Assembly: GCA_003523225.1 (NCBI GenBank)
Contig: DPGK01000018.1
Coordinates: forward strand, 1-17,804
Length of the DNA: 17,804 bases
Source of the DNA: Clostridiales bacterium
GTDB lineage: Bacteria > Bacillota > Clostridia > Oscillospirales > CAG-272
Direction: 5' to 3'
Shown here: positions 1 through 8,091 of the stretch, one piece after another
Position numbering within the stretch: the stretch's first letter is position 1
Layout: every line of letters begins with the position of its first letter
Notes under the pieces: generated by a model
Seen by the model: the letters and a program-made list of their open reading frames with translations, nothing else
Databases searched by the model: none
What the model was told of the DNA's origin: nothing
Translations under genes and position numbers: made by a program

Positions 1-106
1 AGGAATTTTTTAACACCCCTTTGGTTTTAAATATTTGATTGCAGAACAGCATACAGTCAGACCCGCCCGGCGGCAAATTCCGTTGCGGCTATGGTATCTT
101 CCGGCA
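1..106. other. Noncoding end of window, downstream of typA
   Basis: This short stretch lies past the typA stop codon in the direction of typA transcription. I see no credible gene and no clear stem followed by a U-tract on the minus strand, so a typA terminator cannot be placed here. Open frames crossing this region on the plus strand are shadows of typA. Confidence 0.5.
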
Positions 107-1939
107 TCAACCGCGTTTGAGCTTTGCCTGAGCCTTAAGCCGCTGTTCGGTGTTGAGAATGCGCTTGCGCAGTCTTATCGACTTCGGCGTGACCTCGATA
201 AGCTCATCGTCGGCAATAAATTCAATTGCCTCCTCAAGGCTGAAGATCACGGGAGGAGTCAGGAGCAGCTTTTCGTCCGCTCCGGCGGAACGTATAGCCG
301 TAAGCTGCTTCTTTTTGCACGGGTTAAGGGTGATATCCTCCATTTTGGGGCATTCACCGACTATCTCGCCCTCGTACACCTGCATACCGGGTGAGATAAA
401 CATACGGCCGCGATCCTGCGAATTGTAGATGCCGTAGGAGGTGGTCTCGCCTGCCTCGCTGGCAACCAGCGAACCGGTAAAGCGCATCGTGACCTCGCCC
501 TTGTACGGAGCGTAGCCGTCGAAGATCGAGTTCATAATGCCCTCGCCGTGCGTCGCCGTCATAAATTCCGAGCGGTAGCCAAACAGGCAGCGCGCCGGGA
601 TCAGATATTCAATGCGCATACGCGAGCCGACAAGATTCATTTCGATAAGCTCACCGCGGCGCTGTCCCAGCTTCTCTATCACCGCGCCGACATAAATTTC
701 CGGCACGTCCAGCGTCACACGTTCCATAGGCTCGCACTTCTGCCCGTCGATCTCCTTGTAAAGCACGCGGGGATTTGAGCAGCAAAGCTCGTAGCCCTCA
801 CGGCGCATAGTCTCGATAAGTATCGAGAGGTGCATCTCGCCGCGTCCGGCAACGCGGAAGTTGTCGGTGGTGTCTCCGTCGCTTACGCGCAGGGAGACAT
901 CCTTAAGGAGCTCACGGTAAAGCCTGTCGCGTATCTGACGGGAGGTGACAAACTTGCCCTCGCGTCCCGCAAGCGGGCTGTCGTTTACCGATATCGTCAT
1001 TTCGATCGTCGGCTCGCTGATCTTTACAAAATGCAGGGGCTCAGGGCGGCTGAGAGAGGTAATGGTATCTCCGATGGTAATGTCAGCCGCGCCGGAGAAG
1101 GCAATAATATCGCCGATCTGCGCCTCGGTTACCGGAACGCGCTGCAAGCCGTCGATCTGATAGATCGAAACGATCCTCACGCGCTTGGGCGCCATACCCG
1201 AATGGTAGTTGCAGATGAGTGCGTCCTGATTCTGTCTGATCCTGCCGCGCTCAATGCGACCGATTCCGATACGTCCTACATAATCATTATAGTCAATGGT
1301 GGAAACCAGAAGCTGAAGATCGTCGTCGGGGTCGCCTTCAGGCGCAGGGATGTAGCTCAGGATCGTCTCAAACAGCGGAGTGAGGTCTGTTCCCTTCTCG
1401 TAGGGAGAAAGCGAGGCTGTGCCGTCGCGTCCGGAGCAGAAGATCATCGGGCTGTCAAGCTGCGCGTCGGTGGCGTTGAGATCCATCAGCAGCTCGAGCA
1501 CCTCCTCCTCGACCTCCTCGATCCTGGCGTCGGGCTTATCTATCTTGTTTATTACAACGATAACGGGGTGATTCAGCTCAAGCGCACGCTGAAGCACAAA
1601 GCGGGTCTGCGGCATAGGGCCTTCGGCGGCGTCCACCAGCAGAAGCACGCCGTTGACCATTTTAAGCACACGCTCCACCTCGCCGCCGAAATCGGCGTGA
1701 CCGGGTGTGTCAACGATATTGATCTTGACACCGTTGTAATGCACTGCGGTGTTTTTGGAAAGGATCGTAATTCCGCGCTCACGTTCAATGTCGCCAGAAT
1801 CCATAACGCAGGTGCCCATTTCCTGATTGTCGCGGAAAATACCGCCCTGCTTCAGCATCTGGTCGACCAGTGTGGTCTTGCCGTGGTCAACGTGGGCGAT
1901 GATGGCAATATTTCTTAAGTCTTCTCTTTTTATGTTCAT
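107..1939 (-). CDS. typA: Ribosome-associated translational GTPase TypA/BipA
   Basis: TypA/BipA is a cytoplasmic EF-G-like GTPase that binds the ribosome and helps 50S assembly, stress adaptation and growth at low temperature (family knowledge). The 610-residue product has the normal family length. Visible GTPase motifs are the P-loop AHVDHGKT (residues 15-22), the switch I motif RGITI (55-59), DTPGH (77-81) and NKID (131-134). An EF-Tu-like domain II with [12 protein letters not shown] follows, then the EF-G-like domains and the BipA-type C-terminal tail ending in [10 protein letters not shown]. The ATG is supported by an AAGGAGAG site (1948-1955), eight bases upstream. The gene stands alone on the minus strand, divergent from the regulator at 2668. 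The long plus-strand open frames inside it are antisense shadows. Identification is very secure. Confidence 0.97.
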   Translation of the reverse strand: MNIKREDLRNIAIIAHVDHGKTTLVDQMLKQGGIFRDNQEMGTCVMDSGDIERERGITILSKNTAVHYNGVKINIVDTPGHADFGGEVERVLKMVNGVLLLVDAAEGPMPQTRFVLQRALELNHPVIVVINKIDKPDARIEEVEEEVLELLMDLNATDAQLDSPMIFCSGRDGTASLSPYEKGTDLTPLFETILSYIPAPEGDPDDDLQLLVSTIDYNDYVGRIGIGRIERGRIRQNQDALICNYHSGMAPKRVRIVSIYQIDGLQRVPVTEAQIGDIIAFSGAADITIGDTITSLSRPEPLHFVKISEPTIEMTISVNDSPLAGREGKFVTSRQIRDRLYRELLKDVSLRVSDGDTTDNFRVAGRGEMHLSILIETMRREGYELCCSNPRVLYKEIDGQKCEPMERVTLDVPEIYVGAVIEKLGQRRGELIEMNLVGSRMRIEYLIPARCLFGYRSEFMTATHGEGIMNSIFDGYAPYKGEVTMRFTGSLVASEAGETTSYGIYNSQDRGRMFISPGMQVYEGEIVGECPKMEDITLNPCKKKQLTAIRSAGADEKLLLTPPVIFSLEEAIEFIADDELIEVTPKSIRLRKRILNTEQRLKAQAKLKRG

Positions 1940-2048
1940 CCGAACAGCTCTCCTTGACGGTCATCGTACCTTGCAAAAATGCTTTTTCAGGCACTGACCC
2001 TTCGATTTTCGGCGCATACAGACAGCGCCGCAAAAAACATACTTTATT

Positions 2049-2076
2049 ATTATATCACCGTTTGTTACTTTGTTAA
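2049..2076 (-). promoter_or_regulatory. Candidate typA promoter
   Basis: On the minus strand a TATAAT -10 box (2049-2054) is preceded, 16 bases upstream, by TTAACA (2071-2076), five of six matches to the -35 consensus. It would give a leader of roughly 100 nt before typA. The surroundings are AT-rich, so chance matches are possible. Confidence 0.5.
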
Positions 2077-2595
2077 AGTGTTTGTTTTCATAATATTACA
2101 GGTCACATTAAAAAATTTTTTGTCTATTTTCACCGTTTATTTGTCAAAGCAAACAATTTTATATGCCGCAATGACAGCACTTTGCCCGATTTATTTGTAA
2201 AAAACCGTGAAATACGTTATAAAACGCCCCTTAAGACCTTATAAGCGCTCCGAATGCACATAATTCAGACCTATAACGCTTTATTTGCCGCATATTTTCT
2301 TCTCGCAAGGCAATATACCGCCGGAATGAAATTAGATACTCATCTGAAAAGTTGACTTCACAAATTTCTGATTTGCCGCATAGCTACATTCGGTCCGCCA
2401 TTTTTCTACATTTCTCATATCAGACGGATCCCTACACACAAGCCGTCAGTTTTTAGATTTCTCTCGATAATTCAGCACCCCAATTAATTTGATTTTTATT
2501 TAATTAAAATTATTTATTTTAATCAAAGTTAGATGATTATATTCTTTTATTAAGATACGTACATCTATCATTAGATAAAATAATTTGAAATACAC

Positions 2596-2624
2596 TTGAC
2601 AACCGTCGGTTTATATGATATATT
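2596..2624 (+). promoter_or_regulatory. Sigma-A type promoter of the regulator cluster
   Basis: A perfect TTGACA (2596-2601) is separated by 17 bp from TATATT (2619-2624, five of six matches). The predicted start near 2631 leaves a leader of about 37 nt containing the AAAGGAG site (2652-2658) of the gene at 2668. Confidence 0.8.
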
Positions 2625-2667
2625 TCTAATATAAAATGTTTAATTGTCCTGAAAGGAGCTGCGAACA

Positions 2668-3762
2668 ATGGAAGCCAGACTTTTGCGGGAACCGAATCTG
2701 ATATTTGAGACTTCTGTGCTGCTTTTCAACAGCCGGACCGGTCAATCCAGCCGCGAGCTTAAAGAAACCATACAAAAAAGATTTGCCATTGACCGTAATG
2801 TGCTTGACAGCTGTTTTGACGCAATAATAGAAATGTCCGATTATGTTGTCAACAACATAAGGGTTGACGAGGAGCTGCTTGATTTCCTTTTCGGCAGGCA
2901 CTCATCAATGCGGGGTTGCTTTGCCTTTTACCTTATTCACGATGTCTGCCGCGTGCCGAATCAGGATTTTGGCGCAGGCATCGCCTCTCTCCGCGAGCAG
3001 TCAAAGGCTTTGTTCTTTGTAAACTTTTCATCCCTCCTGATCGCAGAATTTGCCGACGACGATTACAACGGAGTAATAACGAATTACGCAGAGCTGTTTG
3101 CCTTTATCGACAGTCTTCCCCTCCCCGCCGATGAAAAATTCCAGCTTTGCCGTCTTTACAATAATTTTGAGGAATACCGCGAGCATCTTGCGGGGATACT
3201 CGAAGCGGCGGGCAAGCTGTATATGCAGAAATACGACTCGGTAAAGCATTACATCGGATGGTTCTCCGCCGCGGTAGCCGAACCGCTGGCTCAGTCCGGT
3301 GCGGCGTATATCGAAAAAAATTACGACGTTAAGCTCTCCCCCTCCGCCGACGAAATATATCTTCAGCCGTCAATAGCAATGTGCAGCGGAACAAAGTACC
3401 TCATGAGCTTTACCTCAGAAAAGGTCACGGACTTTCTGTACGTCGGCGTGCTGTACGAGCCGCTGCGGGAGATCACAGATGTTTCGACCGTTGACGACAG
3501 AATATGCCGCACCCTGCGCACGATGGGAGACGACCGCAAGTTTGAGATCCTCAAGCTGCTTTCGGAAGGTCCGAAATACGGCATGGAGATCGCCTCCGTG
3601 CTTGAGTTGAGCACCGCCACCGTTTCACATCACATGGCGCTGCTGCTTGAAGCGGGATTTGTTACGATACGTCGGGAATCAAACCGCGTATATTACGAGC
3701 TTAACCGCAAAAAACTGCGCGACTTTCTTGACGAGCTGCGTGCCGCACTGCTTGAGCAGTAA
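2668..3762 (+). CDS. ArsR-like winged-helix regulator with large N-terminal domain
   Basis: The 364-residue protein is probably a DNA-binding transcription factor in the cytoplasm. The last about 79 residues (286-364) form an ArsR/SmtB-like winged helix: a helix with RKFEILKLLSEGP, a recognition-helix segment STATVSHHMALLLEAG starting at residue 315, and a wing ending in RVYYELN. The metal-binding ELCVC motif of classical ArsR metal sensors is absent. The first about 285 residues are a predominantly helical region I do not recognise beyond similarity to long regulators of this type in clostridia; it may bind a ligand or dimerise. The start is supported by AAAGGAG nine bases upstream and a good promoter. 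It heads a same-strand cluster with the HAD phosphatase (53-bp gap) and the DUF4091 protein, so self-regulation or control of these genes is an inference. Confidence 0.8.
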   Translation: MEARLLREPNLIFETSVLLFNSRTGQSSRELKETIQKRFAIDRNVLDSCFDAIIEMSDYVVNNIRVDEELLDFLFGRHSSMRGCFAFYLIHDVCRVPNQDFGAGIASLREQSKALFFVNFSSLLIAEFADDDYNGVITNYAELFAFIDSLPLPADEKFQLCRLYNNFEEYREHLAGILEAAGKLYMQKYDSVKHYIGWFSAAVAEPLAQSGAAYIEKNYDVKLSPSADEIYLQPSIAMCSGTKYLMSFTSEKVTDFLYVGVLYEPLREITDVSTVDDRICRTLRTMGDDRKFEILKLLSEGPKYGMEIASVLELSTATVSHHMALLLEAGFVTIRRESNRVYYELNRKKLRDFLDELRAALLEQ

Positions 3763-3815
3763 GCAGTGAGTTTTACGGCACATAACTTCATATATAATTA
3801 AAAGGAAGAACCCCA

Positions 3816-4499
3816 ATGATGAATCACACCTCCCCCAACCCCAAAATCAAAGCAAAACTGATAATTTTCGATCTTGACGGCACGCTTGCCGATACAGTGC
3901 TTTCAATAGCCGAAGGCGCAAATATTGCACTGCGCCGCCTCGGTCTGCCGGAAAGAGACCTTGCATATGTTCGCCGTTCGATTGGCTGCGGCGCGACGCA
4001 GCTTTGTATCCGTCTGCTGCCGGAGGAGCAAAGAAGCGAGCAGAATGTCGCGCGTCTTGCCAAGACCTACCGCGAGGCTTACGGTGAGACTTATATGAGT
4101 GTAAAGGAGCTGTTCCCCGGAATGCTCGAGGCGCTGAAGGAGCTGCACGACAGAGGCATCCTGCTTGCGGTGCTTTCCAACAAGCCGGAGGAATACACAA
4201 AGAATATCTGCGACGCACTGATACCGGACGGCATCATCAGCATGACACTGGGACAGACGGAAGGACGCCCCATCAAGCCCGACCCCGCAGGAGCTGAGGA
4301 GATATGCCGCAGTCTCGGAGTCTCCCTTTCCGACACCGCGATGGTGGGCGACGGAGACACCGACGTGCAGGTCGCGCTTCGCTCCGGAATGACCCCGGTA
4401 AGCGTAACTTGGGGCTACCGCACACGCGAGCAGCTTACTGAGGCAGGTGCCGGGATATTTGCAGACAGCCCCTCGGAGCTTCCCGGTCTCTTTGAATAA
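3816..4499 (+). CDS. HAD-superfamily phosphatase, phosphoglycolate phosphatase-like
   Basis: A 227-residue cytoplasmic hydrolase of the Gph/PGMB-like HAD subfamily (helical cap type 1), expected to dephosphorylate a small sugar phosphate or phosphoglycolate. Motif I is IIFDLDGTLADT, with nucleophile D19 and general acid/base D21. Motif II is LSNKP, with S121. Motif III lysine is K154 in KPDP. Motif IV is GDGDTD (178-183), with metal-binding acids. All catalytic positions are intact. Two ATGs are adjacent (3816 and 3819); AAAGGAAG at 3801-3808 fits either, and the first is used. It follows the regulator by 53 bp and precedes the DUF4091 gene by 92 bp. The true substrate cannot be told from sequence; pyrophosphatase PpaX-like or beta-phosphoglucomutase-like relatives are alternatives. 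Confidence 0.88.
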   Translation: MMNHTSPNPKIKAKLIIFDLDGTLADTVLSIAEGANIALRRLGLPERDLAYVRRSIGCGATQLCIRLLPEEQRSEQNVARLAKTYREAYGETYMSVKELFPGMLEALKELHDRGILLAVLSNKPEEYTKNICDALIPDGIISMTLGQTEGRPIKPDPAGAEEICRSLGVSLSDTAMVGDGDTDVQVALRSGMTPVSVTWGYRTREQLTEAGAGIFADSPSELPGLFE

Positions 4500-4591
4500 A
4501 GCAGCTGCGGCACGGAGCTTTTCAGCACCGCGGTAATACAATCAAAACGAAAACAAGCATCTATTGTATATAATGAAGAAAGGATTCAGCT

Positions 4592-6244
4592 ATGCTCAGA
4601 ATCAAATTAATATCATCCCTTGACAAAGTATTTCTTGACAGCCGTCCTGAGGAATTTGCCGCAATGAAGAAGCTTTCAATGCTTCGGAATGAGCGTATGT
4701 CGCTGCAGCTTATAATGACAGACGACAACGCCGCCGCACCTCACCGCCGCTTTGTCGGACTGCGTCCGGACGGAGTTTTTGCTCCTTACACAGCCTTCCG
4801 CACTGTCGAGATGATCCCCTCTTACCTTCCCGCCTACCCGGGAAGAAGCGACGAGGGATATCTGCGCACCGAGCCGGGGCTTTACCCCGACCTGCTTGCG
4901 CCCCTTCAGATGCGCGGCGCTGTTCCCTGCGTACCGGGGCAGCTGCGCTCGGTGTGGATAGACATTGACACAGCGGGCGAGCTTCCGGCAGGAAGCTACA
5001 ACTTCTCGGTACTGGTTTCGGACGGCGGGCAGGAAATGCGCGTGAATGTTCCGATAGAGATCATAGGAGCTGACCTTCCGGAGCAGGAGCTGCGCGTCAC
5101 GCAATGGTTCCACTGCGACTGCCTTGCAAGCTACTACAATGTTCCCGTCTTTTCGGAACGCCATTGGGAGATAATCGAAAACTTTGTCCGCACCGCCGTC
5201 AGCAACGGAATAAATATGCTGCTGACCCCGGTATTCACCCCTCCGCTTGATACATATATCGGCGGTGAGCGCCCCACCGTACAGCTCACGGGTGTGCGCC
5301 TGACGGACAGCGGATATGAATTTGATTTTTCGCGTCTTGACCGCTGGATAGATATGTGCGACCGATGCGGGATAAAATATTTTGAAATTTCCCACCTCTT
5401 TACACAGTGGGGAGCAGCCCACGCCCCCAAGATAGTTGCCGACACGCCGGACGGCGAGCGCAGGATATTCGGCTGGGATACGGATGCGGCAGGCGAGGAA
5501 TACACCTCCTTCCTGCGCGCCTTCCTTACGGCGTTTTTGGCACATATGCGCGCGCGCGGAGACGACCGCCGCTGTTATTTCCACCTGTCCGACGAGCCGA
5601 AGGCAGCGCAGCTTGAGCAGTACCTCAAGGCAAAAGCCACAGTCGCCGACCTGCTTGAGGGATATCCCGTCATGGACGCGCTCTCGGATTACGAGTTCTA
5701 CAAGACCGGGGCTGTGGCAATGCCCATCCCGTCAAGCAACCATATTGAGCCTTTCATCGAGGGCGGGGTAAGCCCTCTCTGGACATACTACTGCTGCGGA
5801 CAGAACCAGAACGTAAGCAACCGCTTTTTCGCCATGCCCGGTGCGCGCACCCGCTTTATCGGGACGCAGTTCTGGAAATACCGCGTGTTCGGATTTTTGC
5901 AATGGGGGTATAACTTCTACTATAATCAAGGCTCTTACGACCCGATAAATCCTTACCTTGACTCCACCGGCAACTATTTTGTTCCCTCCGGCGACGCATA
6001 TTCTGTCTACCCCGCAGCGGACGGCACGGCGCTTGAGTCCGTGCGCATCATACAGTTCCGTCAGGGCATCGACGACCTTGGAGCAATGACGCTGGCGGAA
6101 TCTATTGTCGGACGCGAGAAGGTGCTTGCCTCAATAGAGGAGCTTACAGGGGATATAGTTTTCTCACGCTGTGTGTGTGACAGCACCGTAATGCACGCGG
6201 TAAGGGAAAGAGTAAACCGACTGATATCAGAAAATCTCCGCTGA
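4592..6244 (+). CDS. DUF4091 protein, GH123-like glycoside hydrolase
   Basis: A 550-residue protein without signal peptide, so probably cytoplasmic. The N-terminal about 160 residues look like a beta-sandwich, including a GSYNFSVLVSDGG segment typical of the domain preceding DUF4091. The remainder is a TIM-barrel-like region with WFHCDCLASYYN (172-183), FHLSDEP (330-336), LWTYYCCGQ (396-404) and TQFWKYRVFGFLQWGYN (425-441). DUF4091 corresponds to the GH123 catalytic fold; GH123 beta-N-acetylgalactosaminidases use an adjacent Asp-Glu pair in substrate-assisted catalysis, and D334-E335 in HLSDEP is the natural candidate (inference). The ATG follows AGAAAGGA at 4577-4584. Activity on N-acetylgalactosamine is not established for such clostridial homologues. 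It is third in the plus-strand cluster after the regulator and phosphatase. Confidence 0.85.
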   Translation: MLRIKLISSLDKVFLDSRPEEFAAMKKLSMLRNERMSLQLIMTDDNAAAPHRRFVGLRPDGVFAPYTAFRTVEMIPSYLPAYPGRSDEGYLRTEPGLYPDLLAPLQMRGAVPCVPGQLRSVWIDIDTAGELPAGSYNFSVLVSDGGQEMRVNVPIEIIGADLPEQELRVTQWFHCDCLASYYNVPVFSERHWEIIENFVRTAVSNGINMLLTPVFTPPLDTYIGGERPTVQLTGVRLTDSGYEFDFSRLDRWIDMCDRCGIKYFEISHLFTQWGAAHAPKIVADTPDGERRIFGWDTDAAGEEYTSFLRAFLTAFLAHMRARGDDRRCYFHLSDEPKAAQLEQYLKAKATVADLLEGYPVMDALSDYEFYKTGAVAMPIPSSNHIEPFIEGGVSPLWTYYCCGQNQNVSNRFFAMPGARTRFIGTQFWKYRVFGFLQWGYNFYYNQGSYDPINPYLDSTGNYFVPSGDAYSVYPAADGTALESVRIIQFRQGIDDLGAMTLAESIVGREKVLASIEELTGDIVFSRCVCDSTVMHAVRERVNRLISENLR

Positions 6245-6334
6245 GCACATGCGGCAAAAGCACTAAGTCGCTAAAGTTAAACTTATGTGCTGAAGTAGTC
6301 TGAAATATGTGATTTTATTATTGTGTATTTGTAG

Positions 6335-6340
6335 TATAAT
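6335..6340 (+). promoter_or_regulatory. Candidate -10 box for the surface protein gene
   Basis: A perfect TATAAT lies 66 nt upstream of the gene at 6406, in a 160-bp gap. No good -35 match stands 16-18 bp upstream and there is no TGn extension, so this is supported by the -10 and position only. Confidence 0.45.
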
Positions 6341-6405
6341 TAAAATTAAATAAGCTGTACGAAAAATACGCACAGTAAGATCAACATAAAAAAGGAGAAA
6401 CTCAT

Positions 6406-7899
6406 ATGAAGCGCACGTCTATCAGTATCAGAATAATACTTTCCCTGCTTCTTACACTGACGCTTGTCATCCCGTTTACCGCCGTTGTATCGGCTGACGA
6501 TGTTTATGACGGCACATCGGTATCCGCCGCTCTTTCAGGCGACGGCAGCGAGACCTCCCCGTACCTCATTTCAAGCGGCGCTGACCTTGCTTATTTTGCG
6601 GCTAACGCAGAGGCAGGAAAGTGCTATAAGCTCACCGAAAATATCGTCTGGAGCAGCTACACCGCTGCCGCCGGAACCGGAACGACCAACTGGACTCCCG
6701 TGGCTTTCTCGGGTACTTTTGACGGCGACGGACACTACATTGCCGGTCTTTACATATCCGGAACCTCCACAACGGGAACAGCTCTCTTTTCAACAGCCAT
6801 CGGAACCATCAAGAATCTTACCATAAAGGATTCCTACTTTGAGGGTGCGACATACGTTGCAGCTCTTGTAGGCGCTCTGCCGGAAGCAGCTCCCCTCACC
6901 ATTGAAAACTGCGTAAACTATGCCGACATAGTCGGTACCAGCAAAAACTCCTACATCGGCGGATTCATGGGCAACGCCAACAAGTTCGCCGAGGGCTACA
7001 ACTTCACCTTCCGCCGCTGTGTCAACTACGGCTCGGTCACAAGCAAGACAAGCAACGCATATGCCGGCGGTATAGTCGGTGGCGGTAACGCTTACAATTT
7101 CGTTGTCGAGGAATGTGCAAACTTCGGTAATATCAGCGGTGTTACCGCACTTGTCGGCGGCATTATGGGTCAGATAGGCGGCTCATCCTCGGATAAGTCC
7201 CTCGGCACTCCCGTCATCCGCAACTGCGTAAACTACGGAGCTGTAAGCGCTGACCGTGTCATAGGCGGAATTACCGGACGTGTTTACCCCAACGCAAAGG
7301 TGGAAAACTGCGTAAACTACGGTGATGTCACAGCCAAGCTCTCCGCTGACGGTCTTGCAAGCACCAAGGCAGATCAGGTCAACCAGTGGGGCGGCGTCGT
7401 CGGCAACTGTCCCGACAATCCCGCAGACCGCGACACCTATTCCGCACTCGGCGAGATAGCTAATTGCTTCTATCTCAACGGTTGCGCCAAAAACTCAAGT
7501 GTTGCCGATGCGGCGTCCTATATCGACACCTACAAAAAGCTCACCACCGGTAAGGATGCGGCGGATATGACTGTATCCGGTCTCGGACTTTCCGAAAACA
7601 TCTGGACAACCGACGCGGCAAACGGCGGTCGCCTTACGCTGGTATACCTTGTGGCTTCCGCTCCCGTAACACCCGAAGACACCACTCCTGCGGAGACTAC
7701 CCCCGCGGAGACTACCCCCGCAGAGACAACTCCGGTTGAAACCACACCCGTTGAAACCACTCCCGTCGAAACTACTCCGGCAGATACCGATCCCGCTCCT
7801 TCGACCGGAGACGGAAACGTACTGCTTATCTGCGCCGCCGCAGTAATGGCTGTATGCGCGCTCGTAGCCGCAGTGCTTCCCCGCAAGAAGGCTGAATAA
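6406..7899 (+). CDS. Secreted GLUG-repeat beta-helix protein with PTE stalk and sortase-like tail
   Basis: A 497-residue surface protein of unknown ligand. Residues 1-30 are a Sec signal peptide with cleavage likely after VSA (30). Residues 100-160 contain GTFDGDGHYIAGLYI and IGTIKNLTI, as in GLUG-type beta-helix surface proteins. Six degenerate coils follow, each built on [NRE]C[VAF] plus GGIxG: Cys pivots at 169, 205, 237, 274, 302 and 354. Residues 425-464 are eight tandem five-residue units (ETTPA/V). The end has APSTG (464-468), a hydrophobic segment (472-491) and the basic tail RKKAE, resembling a variant LPxTG wall-anchor signal. AAAGGAG (6391-6397) supports the ATG. A strong terminator follows. 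Roles such as adhesion or glycan binding are guesses. Confidence 0.85.
   Translation: MKRTSISIRIILSLLLTLTLVIPFTAVVSADDVYDGTSVSAALSGDGSETSPYLISSGADLAYFAANAEAGKCYKLTENIVWSSYTAAAGTGTTNWTPVAFSGTFDGDGHYIAGLYISGTSTTGTALFSTAIGTIKNLTIKDSYFEGATYVAALVGALPEAAPLTIENCVNYADIVGTSKNSYIGGFMGNANKFAEGYNFTFRRCVNYGSVTSKTSNAYAGGIVGGGNAYNFVVEECANFGNISGVTALVGGIMGQIGGSSSDKSLGTPVIRNCVNYGAVSADRVIGGITGRVYPNAKVENCVNYGDVTAKLSADGLASTKADQVNQWGGVVGNCPDNPADRDTYSALGEIANCFYLNGCAKNSSVADAASYIDTYKKLTTGKDAADMTVSGLGLSENIWTTDAANGGRLTLVYLVASAPVTPEDTTPAETTPAETTPAETTPVETTPVETTPVETTPADTDPAPSTGDGNVLLICAAAVMAVCALVAAVLPRKKAE
7678..7797 (+). repeat. 15-bp tandem repeat encoding ETTP(A/V) stalk
   Basis: Eight consecutive 15-bp units inside the surface protein gene, encoding DTTPA, three ETTPA/V, three more ETTPV/A and DTDPA. 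Codon use differs between units; only the second and third units are nearly identical at DNA level. The stretch forms the extended wall-spanning region before the APSTG anchor. Confidence 0.9.
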
Positions 7900-8032
7900 G
7901 CGGAACTGACGCACCAGTCGGCTTCATCCGTCAGACAAAGCACTGTACGGAGAGGATCAGCCGATAACGTCGCTCACGCATCCAAAAGCCGGAAAAACGC
8001 TTTGGTATGCAAAACCGATTCAATTATTATTA

Positions 8033-8071
8033 TGCGTGCTGTCGCAAAAGCGACAGCACGCACCTTTTTTT
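8033..8071 (+). terminator. Rho-independent terminator after the surface protein gene
   Basis: A perfect 13-bp stem (8033-8045 with 8050-8062), loop AAAA, followed after two C by seven T (8065-8071). It lies about 134 bp past the stop codon at 7899 and just beyond the stop of the convergent gene at 8092. On the minus strand the hairpin is followed by an AT-rich but not T-rich sequence, so it is mainly a plus-strand terminator. Confidence 0.93.
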
Positions 8072-8091
8072 CAGAGGACTGCCGAAAAATC

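Larger units (their letters stand above)
1940..2667. other. AT-rich divergent intergenic region
   Basis: About 730 bp without a credible gene between typA and the winged-helix regulator. It holds a candidate typA promoter near 2050-2076 and the regulator promoter at 2596-2624. The part from about 2480 to 2640 is very AT-rich and contains a TTTGATT/AATCAAA inverted repeat (2488-2494 and 2521-2527). At 2234-2249 and 2267-2280 there are two similar copies of AGACC(T)TATAA-GCT. Neither motif is strong enough to call an operator. No tRNA, riboswitch core or small ORF with a good ribosome binding site was seen. Confidence 0.5.

Noticed and set aside
830..1918. Long plus-strand open frame inside typA
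   Set aside because: It is antisense to a well-supported typA gene, with atypical composition and no domain.
3772..3798. Promoter for the HAD phosphatase using TATAAT at 3793-3798
   Set aside because: The -35 match is weak and transcription would start inside the ribosome binding site; readthrough from 2596 is simpler.
6259..6294. Imperfect AGCACTAAGT/ACTTATGTGCT inverted repeat after the DUF4091 gene
   Set aside because: The stem has a bulge and no T-run, so a terminator is not supported.
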